A DNA stretch of 64,000 nucleotides, taken from contig JALJCO010008621.1 in assembly GCA_023101725.1 (NCBI GenBank), positions 975,001 through 1,039,000 on the forward strand. Direction: 5' to 3'. Shown here in pieces: positions 36,886 to 48,502 of the stretch (its first letter is position 1; the number at the start of each line of letters is the position of its first letter). The notes under the pieces were generated by a model. It saw only the letters and a list, made by a program, of their open reading frames with translations, searched no databases and had not been told where the DNA came from. A program made the translations under genes and the position numbers. The DNA is from Atherinomorus stipes. Lineage: Eukaryota > Chordata > Actinopteri > Atheriniformes > Atherinidae.

Positions 36886-38467
36886 AGACAAACTGTCAAG
36901 CTCCAACACTATTGCGACAAATGAAAGGTTTGAAGTGCCATGAACAGCATTTGTCATCTATGCTGAATGTGGCAGGTGGTAAAATATAACTTGTCATTTA
37001 CAAATTGAGTTGAGTAAGACTTCCATCGGCACCATGTTGATGATACAGTCAAATAAGCAGAGCAGAAAACCAATCAGGGAATGATCAGCTTACATTATCC
37101 CACATTGTCTGTGTCATCACTCTAAAATGCAAAAGTATTTTCTTATTGAACTCTTTAAATATTGAGTCAACAAGAAATAAATACAGTTAAAATTCATGTT
37201 TAAGTCTCAAACCATCTTATAAATGTCAGCTGTGGCTTTGCCCTAAAGCGGTGTCTGTCGTTCTGTCGTTATTATACAGTGAGTAAAACCATATGTAAAC
37301 ACAGAATAAAAAGGAAATTAAAAACAAAGGAAGTAAATTTCATGAATGCAGGTCAGAGTTTACACTAAGTGAATCAGAGGTTGCTGTGTCTGTGAATTGA
37401 ATTGTGAGTTTCTGTGTCAGGGAATTGATGCAAAGGTAGTGTTTAGCACATCTCTCAAAACTTGGGTTCTAACAAAAAAGGCCAATGTTACAAATTACGC
37501 AAAAAACAAAAAAACAAATCAAACAAAACAGTCATTAATGAAGCAGGTGGCGTTTTTAAATGTTTTTAAAAAGATATTTACAAAAGGTATGAACAACTTA
37601 GCATAGACTGATTAGATGCGATGCTGAGCAAAGAGGGTGAGTGCTGGAGTGCTACAGTGCTGGTGTGGATAAGAACTTCAGGTCTTTGTCACATTTACAG
37701 TATGAGACATTCACCTGGCTTTAAGCCAGATTATTACCTTGAAAAATAAAAAGCTCCACTGCTTAACTTTGGCAGATTATACACTTTGGTACCCCCCGTC
37801 AAAGGCTAATTTGGCACTGTTCATCCAATCTCCTCTGCCCAGCCATTAACTCACTGGCTGCCATTCACGTGTTTCCACATTAATTCAAATCCGAACGTTA
37901 ACTGCCAATCACGTGTTTCCCTTTAATTAAGGGTTTTAATCGGCGGAGCTATTTTAATCTCTGGCGGAGCTTGTCAGAGAGTACCAAGGGCTCATGATAA
38001 TTTTTTCGGTAGTTTTCATCTAATCCAGCAGATGGCGGTTGCAGACAAGCTTAAAAAAACCTACCAGGAAGTGATGCGGTTCCATGATGCTTCCTGTGTT
38101 GTTAGCGGTTGTTAGAGCTAATGGCTGTTAGCCCAAGAAGTATGCTGGATCCTGTTGCAAGGGTAAGAGAACATGGCGACCGGTCGTAATCGAAGCAGTT
38201 TAGGAGGTGGATGAAGGAGGAACGTTTGTGGAAAAAGTGATCGGTGATAGACAGACACAATCGATCGAAGACACGATGGAAATACAGCAGCGAGTGCGGC
38301 AGCTGAAAGTGAAAGTAAGTCAACAGCACGCGGTTGTTTAAAAAAAAAAGGAAAATTTAGAAATTTAGGTTAACAGAGGAACAGTACATTCATGTACAAG
38401 ATCTACTGTAAACACATAAAAGCACTTGTTGTTAGCATTAGCAATACTATGAGCAAGGCTAATTATT
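36886..38467. other. Non-coding stretch with a GC-richer part at 37.8-38.34 kb
   Basis: The left part is AT-rich spacer. From about 37790 to 38340 the sequence becomes CpG-richer (ggcggagctattttaatc, atggcgaccggtcgtaat) and ends near a donor-like site aag|taagtc. The only frame from the ATG at 38173 is 13 codons. It may be a transposon end or a first exon; I cannot decide. Confidence 0.4.
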
Positions 38468-39269
38468 TACAGTTTTTCGCAATTGCTAAAACACTAAATC
38501 CCATTCTCAGTCAATTTTTCAGAAGCCTAAACCAAGGTATCAAATCAGTCCACTTGTGATCAAAACCTAAAGCACATTTCACATCACTAGACACTGCTTG
38601 CAAACACATTTGCATTGTGATGCACTTGCTGTGCAAAATGGCAATCACATGCTGCACACTTTGATCACAACTAAGACACAGGTGTCAACAGGTAAACACA
38701 GTGACTAAAAATTGATTTCACTGCTGTAAAGTATTGCTGTAAGCCAGGGAAAACCTCCTGGAAGCAATGGAATTAGCTTGTGATGAGATAGGTGCAGAGG
38801 CATGCCAAGCCTGGATCCAGCATGCTAGGGGCTTTTTCCCTCGTTGTACGGCCAAAGGAGAATATGGCCTGTGACGTGGATGAGCCTTTGAGGCCTGACC
38901 CAGCCAGGAGACATGATGCTGTGGCCGAATGACTTTTGCATATACTGTTTGCTCATGTTGAACTTTCTTTTTTCATTATGTTTAATGGAGTATTTTTACA
39001 TTTACTTTATGTTATGAGTTCTCTGTTGTGACATGATGCATTCGGCCTGATGTAAATAAAAAAGAAAAACATTTTGACAGCATGATGTTCCTGATTGCTC
39101 TGTAGTGTTCCACATTTTGCTGTGCTTGGGGCATGATTTGGCAATAGTGTCACTTTTTGAGGCCGGGTGATGCTGTTTTGAGTCAATAACTTCCTTTTGC
39201 AGCAATAAGCAGAGGTTTTGAAAAAGTAGTTTGAGTTATGGGATTAGTGTTCAACTGGAAAAAACTGTA
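38468..39269 (+). mobile_element. Internally deleted IS630/Tc1-like element
   Basis: The ends TA-CAGTTTTTCGCAATTG (38468) and ...CTGGAAAAAACTG-TA (ending 39269) are inverted repeats that further share ACACTAA(A)TCCCAT. TA duplications flank both ends. The element is 0.8 kb and retains only the last part of a transposase gene. Confidence 0.82.
38755..38931 (+). pseudogene. Transposase C-terminus of the IS630/Tc1-like element
   Basis: Reads LEAMELACDEIGAEACQAWI then HARGFFPRC, then after a one-base frameshift near 38855 MACDVDEPLRPDP and a stop. The motif pattern (CDxIxxExCQxWIxHxRxFFPRC...CDVDE) is that of the C-terminus of intact fish transposases of this family. Frameshifted and truncated, hence dead. 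Confidence 0.8.
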
Positions 39270-39675
39270 AAATAGCAAAACTTACTACTTACCCAGGCAA
39301 AAACAAGGTGACAGCCATTTAAAGCCTCTTTGGACCCTAAATGGTTGATCCAACATAAAACAAAATAATTGTAGGCTTCTAGGCTTCTGAGGGCTTTCAT
39401 TAATCGGACGTCCAGAAGTAAAATTGTGAGTGTTGCTTTTTTTTGTTTGTTTAAAGGACCTGGGGGGATCTCTGCCCCAGCAGAGACTGGGTCTCCCAAT
39501 TAAGCAAATAAGGTATGTCACATTTCGTGTAGGTTCAGCACGGTCAGAGCTACCTCTGAAACGGGTGTGAAAAATCATAACGGCTCGTAAGGGGTTTTCC
39601 CAGAGGAAACACAGAGAAAGCCTGCCATGCCGTAGGGAGGGTTACGAAAATGTGCAGTGGAAAAGGCCAATTAGT

Positions 39676-40135
39676 ACTAATGTGGCATGGTTTAACCACC
39701 ACAGCCTACCTGAGTATTGTTGCTGACCATGTCCATTCCTTTATGACAACAGTGTAGCATCTTCTGATGGCTAATTCCAGCAGGATAACGCGCCATGTCA
39801 TAAAGCGGGAATCATCTCAGACTGTTTTTTTTGAACATGACAATGAGTTCATTTTACTCAAATGGCCTCCACAGTCACCAGATCTCAATCCAATATAGCA
39901 CCTTTGGGATGTGGTGGAACGTGAGGTTCTCCTCATGGATGTGCAGCCGACAAATCTGCAGCAAGTGTTTGATGCTGTCATGTCAATATGGAGCAAAATC
40001 TCTGAGGAATGTTTCCAGTACCTTGTTGAATTTATGCCATGAAGGAGTAAGGCAGTTCTGAAGACAAAAGGGGTCCAACCCGGATCTTGCAAGGTGTACC
40101 TTATAAAGTGGTACAAGTAATAAAGTGGCCAATGG
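39676..40135 (+). pseudogene. Tc1-like transposase fragment, copy 2
   Basis: The translation over several frames gives FQQDNAPCHKA (second catalytic Asp region), WPPQSPDLNPI, HLWDVVERE and SIWSKISEECFQYLVEFMP, the hallmark C-terminal half of Tc1 transposases including the last catalytic acidic residue region. It is interrupted by stops. The right side ends with repeated ataaagtgg motifs near 40105-40130. It is the better preserved relative of 33440-33785. Confidence 0.88.
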
Positions 40136-41467
40136 TCAATTTTTTTTTCCTAATGTGCAGCTCACATTGTTATGTTTGCTCATCACAGAGAAAGTATTTC
40201 TCGCCAATTAAATGAAACAGTTGACTCCCAACCTGTAAACAAATGAGCTACATTTTATCTGTCTGAACAAATAAGAGGATCAGAAAAAGAGTTTTCAACT
40301 TATTTTTACTTCAACAGAGCAGGGTAATTTTCTAACATTGGTCTTTACACACAAATGGAGACTTTGACTAGTTTTATTTCAGTCCAGAGGGGGAGCTTTA
40401 TCACCGCACACAATATAGCAGCTCTAAACAAGAAGAAGCTGACACGTTAGAGCACAAAGCTTTACCAGTTAACAGAATTAGTGTTTCTCAACATGCCTAG
40501 TAGAAAGAAAGTCTTTTGTTGTGAATGTTTGATATGAAAATTAAAGCAACAGAACTTTGTACACTGTTTTTTATCACAACAAATTTGAAAACTGGTGCCT
40601 ATTTTCCAAGCTTTAGGTCATCACTGCACAATGAGCTTTAATAATGGAGGGCAAGCCAATTTTTAAAGGAAAGAAAACAGAAATCAAACCAGCGGTATTG
40701 AATGCAACAAGCTGCTGCTTAGATTATCTACTATGATCAGTGAGTGCAGCAACACAGGGCCTTGTGCCTAATAAGCTTATACAAAAATATCACACAACTA
40801 AAAATATGCCCTGCGGTATAAGTCTGTAAATTAGATTTAGCAGTTATTAACATTAATCCTCGCCTTAAAAAAGATTGAACTCTGTTCAAGAATATACTTG
40901 TTTGCAGAACAATGCTGCTGTGTCTCTAATGAAAATGTACTGTTTATTATTTGCACGAAGCGGCGTTTTAGAAAAATTACAGTGAATTCTTTCCCTCTTG
41001 CTTTCCTTCTGTGAATTATACAGCATGAGGAAAAAAATCAGGCCATATGTGGCTCAGTATGCCACCCATATTCTAGTACAGACCATGGTTACAGTACACT
41101 TGGTCCAACTATTGCAGTATCAGGTCTCCCAGCATGCACAGTGAAACTCCCAGATGGTCCAGAACCCAGTGGTGCATCTGGTGCTTGATCAATCAAAGAC
41201 CAACACATGTCTCCATCGCTTACTGAACTCCACTAGCTACCAATGACTGACTGGCTCAAATTCAAGTCAATGGCGCTTCCCTATGCAGTAAATGTGGGTT
41301 CTGCATCCAGCATCTACACCCAGTCACCTCCGCTCTGAAAGAATCAACAACGTAGCCTGCACTAATTTTTGCACTTCAAGATTTAAACAGATTTTACATG
41401 CTGTGAGTTGTTCAATATTGACATTAATTTCTGACATTCATGGAGTAATGCTACTTATTTTTAAGAT
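40136..41467. other. Non-coding spacer
   Basis: No gene or repeat recognised. Confidence 0.5.
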
Positions 41468-41640
41468 TAGGGATCTACCGATACAGATTTTTGAGGGCCA
41501 ACACCTATACCGATATTTTCTCATCAGCCTCAGCCGGTAACCAATACAGCATGACATTTGGGGCTGATATTGCGTTACCAGTATTGCGTAATACTAGTAT
41601 TGCGTAATACTAGTATTGCGTTACTAGTATACTAGCGCTC
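41468..41640 (+). mobile_element. Left end of a truncated hAT element
   Basis: TAGGGATCTACCGATACAGA at 41468 followed by tttttgagggcc resembles the left end of the 15441 element. No matching right end exists; the sequence passes into a 17-bp-type tandem repeat (tattgcgtaatactag) and then a microsatellite. Confidence 0.6.
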
Positions 41641-41682
41641 CCATTATAGTCCAAGATGCATTTGACTTCAGCTGCAGTTCAA

Positions 41683-41882
<200 letters not shown>

Positions 41883-42159
41883 ATTGATCGTTATTAGGAT
41901 TTCTACAACATCTGTAAAATACAGTAAACAAAGGTTATAAAAAATAGTATTTATAATTTATCCTGTATTCATGTGTATATTGAAGCGTGATCAAGCTGGA
42001 AGATTAATCTCAACAAATATCAGTTTTTTTTTTTTTTTTAATTTGATTTTGATCTCATTCTCAGTTTTACTTGAGGTGGAAAAAATGGTCATACATCACC
42101 ATCAGGGCTGATTACACTACAGCACTGAGAGACAAGAGTCCTGTTGCCTCCTGACCTCT

Positions 42160-42460
42160 CATTTACACAGTAACAGAGTTTTGAGGGTAAAAACGCAAAT
42201 ATCTGACAATGGCCTTGAGAGTGACATTTTCTGACGGTGCAAGGTGAGTCTGGACCTCTTTCATGTCATCCTGCACTCTCAGACCCCGGCGGGTCTGGTT
42301 CTGTAGAACATTTATGCCGCTGGGGAGGACGCAGAGATCATATGAGCCATAATAAGCTCCTGCATCCACGCAGACACGGTGCTGTTGTGTTGTTTTTTTC
42401 TGCTTGTGTCGGGATGTTTCACATCTGGATGTGTGGTTGAAAAGTTTCACTGCCCACTGG
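42160..42460. other. Coding-like island, unassigned
   Basis: On the minus strand a frame of 95 codons (42450 to 42163) includes VCVDAGAYYGSYDLCVLPSG and ENVTLKAIVRYLRFYPQNS and looks less random than its surroundings. On the plus strand, ATGG in a strong start context at 42209 gives MALRVTFSDGA and runs into AAG|GTGAGT at 42244, a near-ideal donor. The two readings exclude each other and I recognise neither protein. The minus reading has no good pyrimidine-rich acceptor. Confidence 0.25.
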
Positions 42461-45400
42461 ACACCTGGATCTCTTTTCTTTTATCCCCAAGCATGCACAG
42501 GAGAGAGATTTGCGTTTTCCGTAGGTGAGTTGTCTGTAACTAGGACGCGCTGGATCAGGGTTTTTTTTCCCTCTAATTCTCTTCATAAGGAGAACCGATG
42601 GTCAGCTTCAAAAAGCAGCAGCAGTAACTTTCCTTCAGCTTCCTTCTGTGGCCTATTTATACTATGGAGATCCGCCTAAATACAGATTTTTTATTTTCTG
42701 TCCGCATAGTGCTCATCTTCACACTGCGAAGTCCGAGACTTATGATCCATAAGCTGATGGATAAAAGAAAATGGTTTGGAACACATTTGAGCTTTTATCC
42801 CTAATTAAGATATTTCTGCACATCAACCCTGAATTTCCTCAAGAAGAGATCACAAATTTAAACAGATTTCCATTGATCAGAAACCACAGTTTTTATTGGG
42901 GTTTACAGTTATCTACTTTCACTTATACTGTATAATGACATTCACCATTTATTTACATTTGAATGATATTAAAATGAACTTAAACTTGTCATAAAAGAAT
43001 AAGACGCTGTTATAAATTCACAGTACTACCATACAGCGTAGCTTGCTACAAGTTTAACCAGAATCACATTTGCCAAAATGGTACAACTTTGTGCAATTAC
43101 AACTTCAATTTAAAGTGTCTTGTATTCAGCAGTATGCCTCTGTTCAGGATCTGCCTGCCCTACATGAAAATGTGAAATGCCTGAAGCAGGGAGAGCAGCA
43201 GCTAAAGACTCCAGAATACAGAACAGAGCTGCACCATTGGCAAACATGACACTGATTCCATTAGATAGTTTTAAAAGGGGAGCTGGGGTGGCAGTAGGTT
43301 GTGAAGTGGCTTGAGGAAGTATTAACAAAGGTATGCAGGTAAAAGCAGTCTGAATAGAGTGCCCTGTCTGAGTTTCACCAACTAAATATGCAAGGGAGAA
43401 ACAGTTGATTGATTACCTGCTACAAAGATTAGCTGTTTTACTGATAAATGGGCTGAAGTTGACTGTGTGGCCTGCTTGACCTAACACTATGTTTAATTTG
43501 TGAGAAAACAAAGTTGTTTGAGTTTCAGAGTTTTAACAAGATAACTTTAATTTAAAGACTTCGCCGAGATGGAAAAAGGCTAAAAAGCAGCAAGTTCATT
43601 CTCAATGCAATATTGAGAGAATGGCTCTCAGAATGGAACTTATTGGAGAATGGCTGCATGATGCTCTTTATTCATGTATATGAAGAATTTATTGCACCAG
43701 ACTTCACATTAGATTAAACAGGTTCAAGCCTGTAGTGCACACACACTGGAAAAGTATCAAAAGTACACACAAAGTAGACAGAATACAATCATGCAGCTTA
43801 CAGGGCCAATGAATGTTGCAATCTGTGGTTATTTTCCCCAGTACAAAACGTAATGTAACCAAATAAATTAAAAACCCAACTGTGAAGCTGAATTTACAGT
43901 ATTCTTGAAATGTAAAATTAAAGGTTCCTGTGAAGTATTAAACATGCAAGGTCTATGTTTAGACTACATTCTTCGACTGATGCATGGTCTCAACCATCAG
44001 TGTGTGCTTCATGAAAAATTGAGGGCAAATGAAATATGCACTAAGTCACACCTGTGAATGTTTAAGGGAACATCAAGCACCAGAGTCTGTCTGCAGATCA
44101 GCAAATCCATTCTCCTGCTGTACAGTGAGCACTGGTAGAGTAACAGGAATGCCTTTGAGAGCTCTTCTGAATGGTATTACTTTCATACAATAAGTCATGT
44201 GCTGCAGCTGGAAACCATTTCTTGACAAACAAGAGCATACATCAGACTCAAATCTTGATCATTTTCAGCTATATGGGAGAAAGAAAACAATCATGGATAC
44301 AGCAGATGAATCAACAAATTTCTATCAAGAAAGGCAGAATTTTCCCATGTGAAGAAAAAGCCTGAACTAGGTTATAATTAATGCTCGATGTACAGCATCA
44401 TCAGCTGTAATTGGTGTAAATTTCCTATGCAGGATGCAGACAGCATCTTGACATGTAAGTCATGCAATTATTCATGCTCTGTTGTCTGGTGATGGGATTA
44501 ACTGTCATTATTTTTTATAAGTCAAACTGTTACTGTATGTGGCATATTATATATAAATTATTGTTACATCACAATGGATATTGATGATTTGAATAAAAGA
44601 AACAAACATAAATGTATGAGAAAAATACATATGTTTGTTCATTTCTTTTGTAAATCACTGGCTCTGATGCTACAAACTGCATTCTCCACTAAAAACGAAG
44701 ACATGCTGGAAACACTGAAGTGCATTCTGTATGCTTCCTCACAAAGTAGTCTACTGTGTCCCTTCAGCATTGCTGTACTGTAGTCCTCCACCACTACTTC
44801 TACTTCCTCTTTATGGAGAGAAATACCCATTACTATACTGTTAGTTTTGTCATCTGGCCAGTATTCTAACTGCTTGTGATGACATGATTAAATAGCAAAG
44901 GAGTATTTATTTTTATTTGAAAACAGATCCAACTTACAAAAAAAGCCCTATATAATTATTTTTGTCACCATTTTATGAATAATCCCAGACATTTTTAGGT
45001 ATTTTTGAAAGTCAGTTTGCTTTTATTGTCCCATGTGATGTCATTTTTTAGAATACAGCTGAAAGATCAGTAGCCATTTGTGAAAAATATGATTGTTTTG
45101 TGTTATGCATTTGAGCTAGCAAGAGAAAAATAGCTTTTTTTTTTTACTGGCAAACTGCTTTTTAATTGTCAGCAGGTTTGGTGGAGTGTTTTTTGTTTTA
45201 ACAGCATTAATCCTTCTCATTTTTATGGAGAGCCTTTTGTGTATTTGTACCCCGTATCATTGATTGTAACCACTAATCTATGAAAACAGAGGTAATGACG
45301 CTGTAAAATAATTACATTTATTACAATAAATTCACTGCAAGACACAGTGTGATAATGTAAAATAAACTGTAGTACCTTAATGGCATCCAGGTTCCAGTTA

Positions 45401-47069
45401 AGTTCTGTAAAATTTACAGCAACCTTTTCAATGTGTACTACTCCTAAATTTACATTAATCTTTGAATTTAAGTCCTTTTTCCCCCCACACACCATGCCAG
45501 CCCAGCCTCTTATCCATCCATCACTCATCCGCTGCACTACTGCAGAATCATCCGAGGATTTCTCAGATGACAGGACTCAGAATAGCACCGAGAGTCCAGG
45601 GTGCACAGAGTGAAGAGAAATGTTGAGTGCATTGTCCCTGCTGTCCTCCACCACTTTCGCAGACACATAGTCCTTAGTCCCACAAACTGTGGTGTTTGTG
45701 TTAGACAGTCATTAGTCTAATTGGTTGTGGAGGCATCCACAACTACCATGGCATTTTTCTACAGTTTCTCACAGTGTAGACTCTTTTTTTATATAAAGAA
45801 TTAATAAATGAACTAAAAAAAATGCATTGGTTATTTGAACCTGAAAATGTTTACAGTACTTACTGACTTACAGTAAGTGAACCAAATAGTTTCTATATGA
45901 CTTACTAGGATGTTGGGGCAACCACGTACACTGCAGCCATTGAGTGCGAAAGAATGTGATCTTTTACCAGAATAAGACAGAATGTCTTCCACAGCAGTGG
46001 AACCTTCTCCTGACCTATAGGCTAAGATTGAAGAAGTGCTGTGGAAACCTACATAGCTCTCATCAGCGAGGCTGTGTTAAGATCACTGACTGAGGTGCAG
46101 GATGATATTGCAAAGGTGCAACCTCACAAAACAGCTGTAAGGTCAGTGTCACTCAGGGAATTAACTGAGCTTTTATAATCTAAATCAGCTGCTCCCATGT
46201 GTAAACAACTCACGTTATCACATATATTAAAGTGTGAGGAGAACCACCAAATGTCTTTCTACCAGCGCAATATGGAAAAATATCTGTGAGAAACCAAATA
46301 AATAGAATAAGTGAACAGAGTGAAAAATGAAATACAATGAAAGAAATAAAAACAATAATGGAAGAAAACTAAAAGAAAAAAACAAAGATAAACAGGACAG
46401 TATATGGCTTGCTGCAATAACAGTGTAGAGATGCAGAAATGCAGCTATTTATGTTCTTCCATTGACTTTAAATGCAATATTGCCATCCATTCAGTTTACA
46501 TCAGACATGGTCTGAGCACACTGCAAATCCTATGGAAAGATGCTGGAAAAACAAGCAGCACTCTTTCATCAACACTGCTTTACCTGGCCTCTTGGAGCCT
46601 CTTTCTGCCTTCTTCCACATAATTGCACATCTCTTATGAAGACATGGCATGTTTATCAGACATCGTGACATTTTCTTCAGCAGCTACAAAGCCGTTTGTG
46701 GCCCAGTTGTCTGCTTTACACACATCACACGGATGGTGGGGAGAAAAAAAATCTGCTTTTGTTGTAAAGGTTTTATAGATTTCCCTCAAACAAAACAAGC
46801 ATTTATTAATTTTTGAAAGATTATTATTAACTACTGATGCACTAATCTTTCCAGTTCTGCATTCCTGACATTTGATTGTTTTTAATAATCTCTACCCTTT
46901 TTCTCCTTTGGCTTGTGTGAATGGTACTATTTGGTCTTTATTTAATTTAATGCAATCTTAAAGTTGTACTTCCGTGGTCATTTCATTAATATTTCTGTGT
47001 TCTCCATTATTATTGAATGCATTCTTCATTGTTTCTGTTTAAAAAAACCTTCTGGTATCTTTGTATCAA
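42461..47069. other. Non-coding spacer
   Basis: AT-rich, mostly featureless. A Ser/Glu/Asp-rich frame ending at 45613 (AESSEDFSDDRTQNSTESPG) follows a possible acceptor (acaccatgccag, 45503) and is the only mildly protein-like piece; it has no partner exon. Confidence 0.45.
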
Positions 47070-47545
47070 GCTGTATTTGTATACTAGAAGAGAGGCTTGT
47101 GGTCCAACGGCAGGCTTTTCTGGGTCCTTCTCATGAATTTCCGTCTGATTGGCTGCGTCCCAAGAGTGTATGAAGGAAGCTCCGCCCTCCGCTCTTATTT
47201 CGTTACAGACAGGAAATAGAGCCGACAAACAAGTTTGTTCCGCCATGCTAACAAACAGTTAGCTAATTAGCTTCTCAACTCCGAAGCTACAGTCTTTACT
47301 TCTAGTGTGTAGTGGAGGGTTATCTGCCTTCCAATGGACAGATAGAAACCCCACGTGGGATACGCTATTTGCAATGTGACGTAGAAGTGCGAGGCTGTTC
47401 CCGATTCGCTCTTTTCTTCGTATTGTTTCTCTGATGAGAAAGCACAGCCGACTGGGGGGAACGCAACGCGAGCAAGTCAGCATGTGTAAACAAGGGGAAA
47501 CCCTCCGTATTTCAGAAGGAGCAAGTTAAACTGGTTTTCAGTGGA
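47070..47545. other. GC-richer promoter- or repeat-like block
   Basis: CpG-richer than its surroundings, with a GCTAACAAACAGTTAGCTAA motif at 47247 similar to teleost promoter motifs and an ATG in MAEQTCLSALFPVCNE on the minus strand (47246 downward). It may be a lost or unannotated promoter or a mobile element end. No inverted termini were found. Confidence 0.35.
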
Positions 47546-47589
47546 AGGAGGCCTTTAAATGCTAATTCAGATTCAAATGTACTTTGAAG

Positions 47590-48502
47590 TACAGGGGTTA
47601 GACAATGAAACTGAAACACCTGTCATTTTAGTGTGGGAGGTTTCATGGCTAAATTAGACCAGCCTGGTGGCAAATATTCATTAATTGCACATTGCAGCAG
47701 TAAGAGCAGAGTGTGAAGGTTCAATTAGCAGGGTAAAAAGCACGGTTTTGCTCAAAACATTGCAATGCTTACAACATTGTATCAGAGTTCAAAAGAGGAC
47801 AAATTGTTGGTGCATGTCTTGCTGGCGCATCTGTGATCAAGACAAGTCTTTGTGATGTATCAAGAGCCACAGTATCCAGGGTAATGTCAGCATACCACCA
47901 AGAAGGACGGACCACATCCAACAGGATTAACTGTGGACGCAAGAGGAAGCTGTCTGAACGTGATGTTCGGGTGCTAACCCGGGTTGTATCCAAAAACGTA
48001 AAATCACAGCTGCCCAAATCACGGCATTCGCTTGGCCCAGGACTTGTGCTAGATGGGCCAATGACTACTGAACCACTCTGGAGGACCATGTGCATCCAAA
48101 GGTTCAAACATTGTATCCTGAAGGCGGTGCAGTGTATCAGGATGACAATGCACAAATACACACAGCAAGACTGTGAAAGATTGGTTTGATGAACATGAAA
48201 GTGAAGTTGAACATCTCCCATGACCTGCAAAGTCACCAGATCTAAATATCATTGAGCCACTTTGGGGAGTTTTGGAGGAGCGAGTCAGGAAACGTTTTCC
48301 TCCACCAGCATCACGTAGTGACCTGGCCACTATCCTGCAAGAAGTATGGCTTAAAATCCCTCTGACCACTGTTCAAGACTTGTATATGTCATTTCCAAGA
48401 CGAATTGTCGCTGTATTGGCCGCAAAAGGAGGCCCCACACCATACTAATAAATTATTGTGGTCTAAAACCAAGTGTTTCAGTTTCATTGTCTAACCCCTG
48501 TA
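47590..48502 (+). mobile_element. Tc1/mariner element with TA duplications
   Basis: The ends are TA-CAGGGGTTAGACAATGAA (47590) and TTCATTGTCTAACCCCTG-TA (ending 48502), inverted repeats of about 30 bp continuing through ACTGAAACAC. At 913 bp it is shorter than an intact Tc1 element because of internal deletion, and its transposase is broken. Confidence 0.95.
47833..48446 (+). pseudogene. Broken Tc1-type transposase
   Basis: The N-terminal helix-turn-helix reads SRATVSRVMSAYHQEGRTTS followed by NCGRKRKLSERDVRVLTRVV. The central catalytic part is largely deleted. After frame changes the C-terminus reads KSPDLNIIEPLWGVLEERV and ends FPRRIVAVLAAKGGPTPY. The order and motifs are those of Tc1 transposase; deletion and frameshifts make it inactive. 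Confidence 0.92.

Noticed and set aside
43110..43328. Minus-strand 72-codon frame
   Set aside because: Protein-like composition but no family, splice sites or start context; may be part of an unrecognised repeat.
45380..45613. Possible terminal exon with AESSEDFSDDRTQNSTESPG
   Set aside because: Only one possible acceptor, no partner exon and no recognised family; kept only as a remark in the spacer entry.
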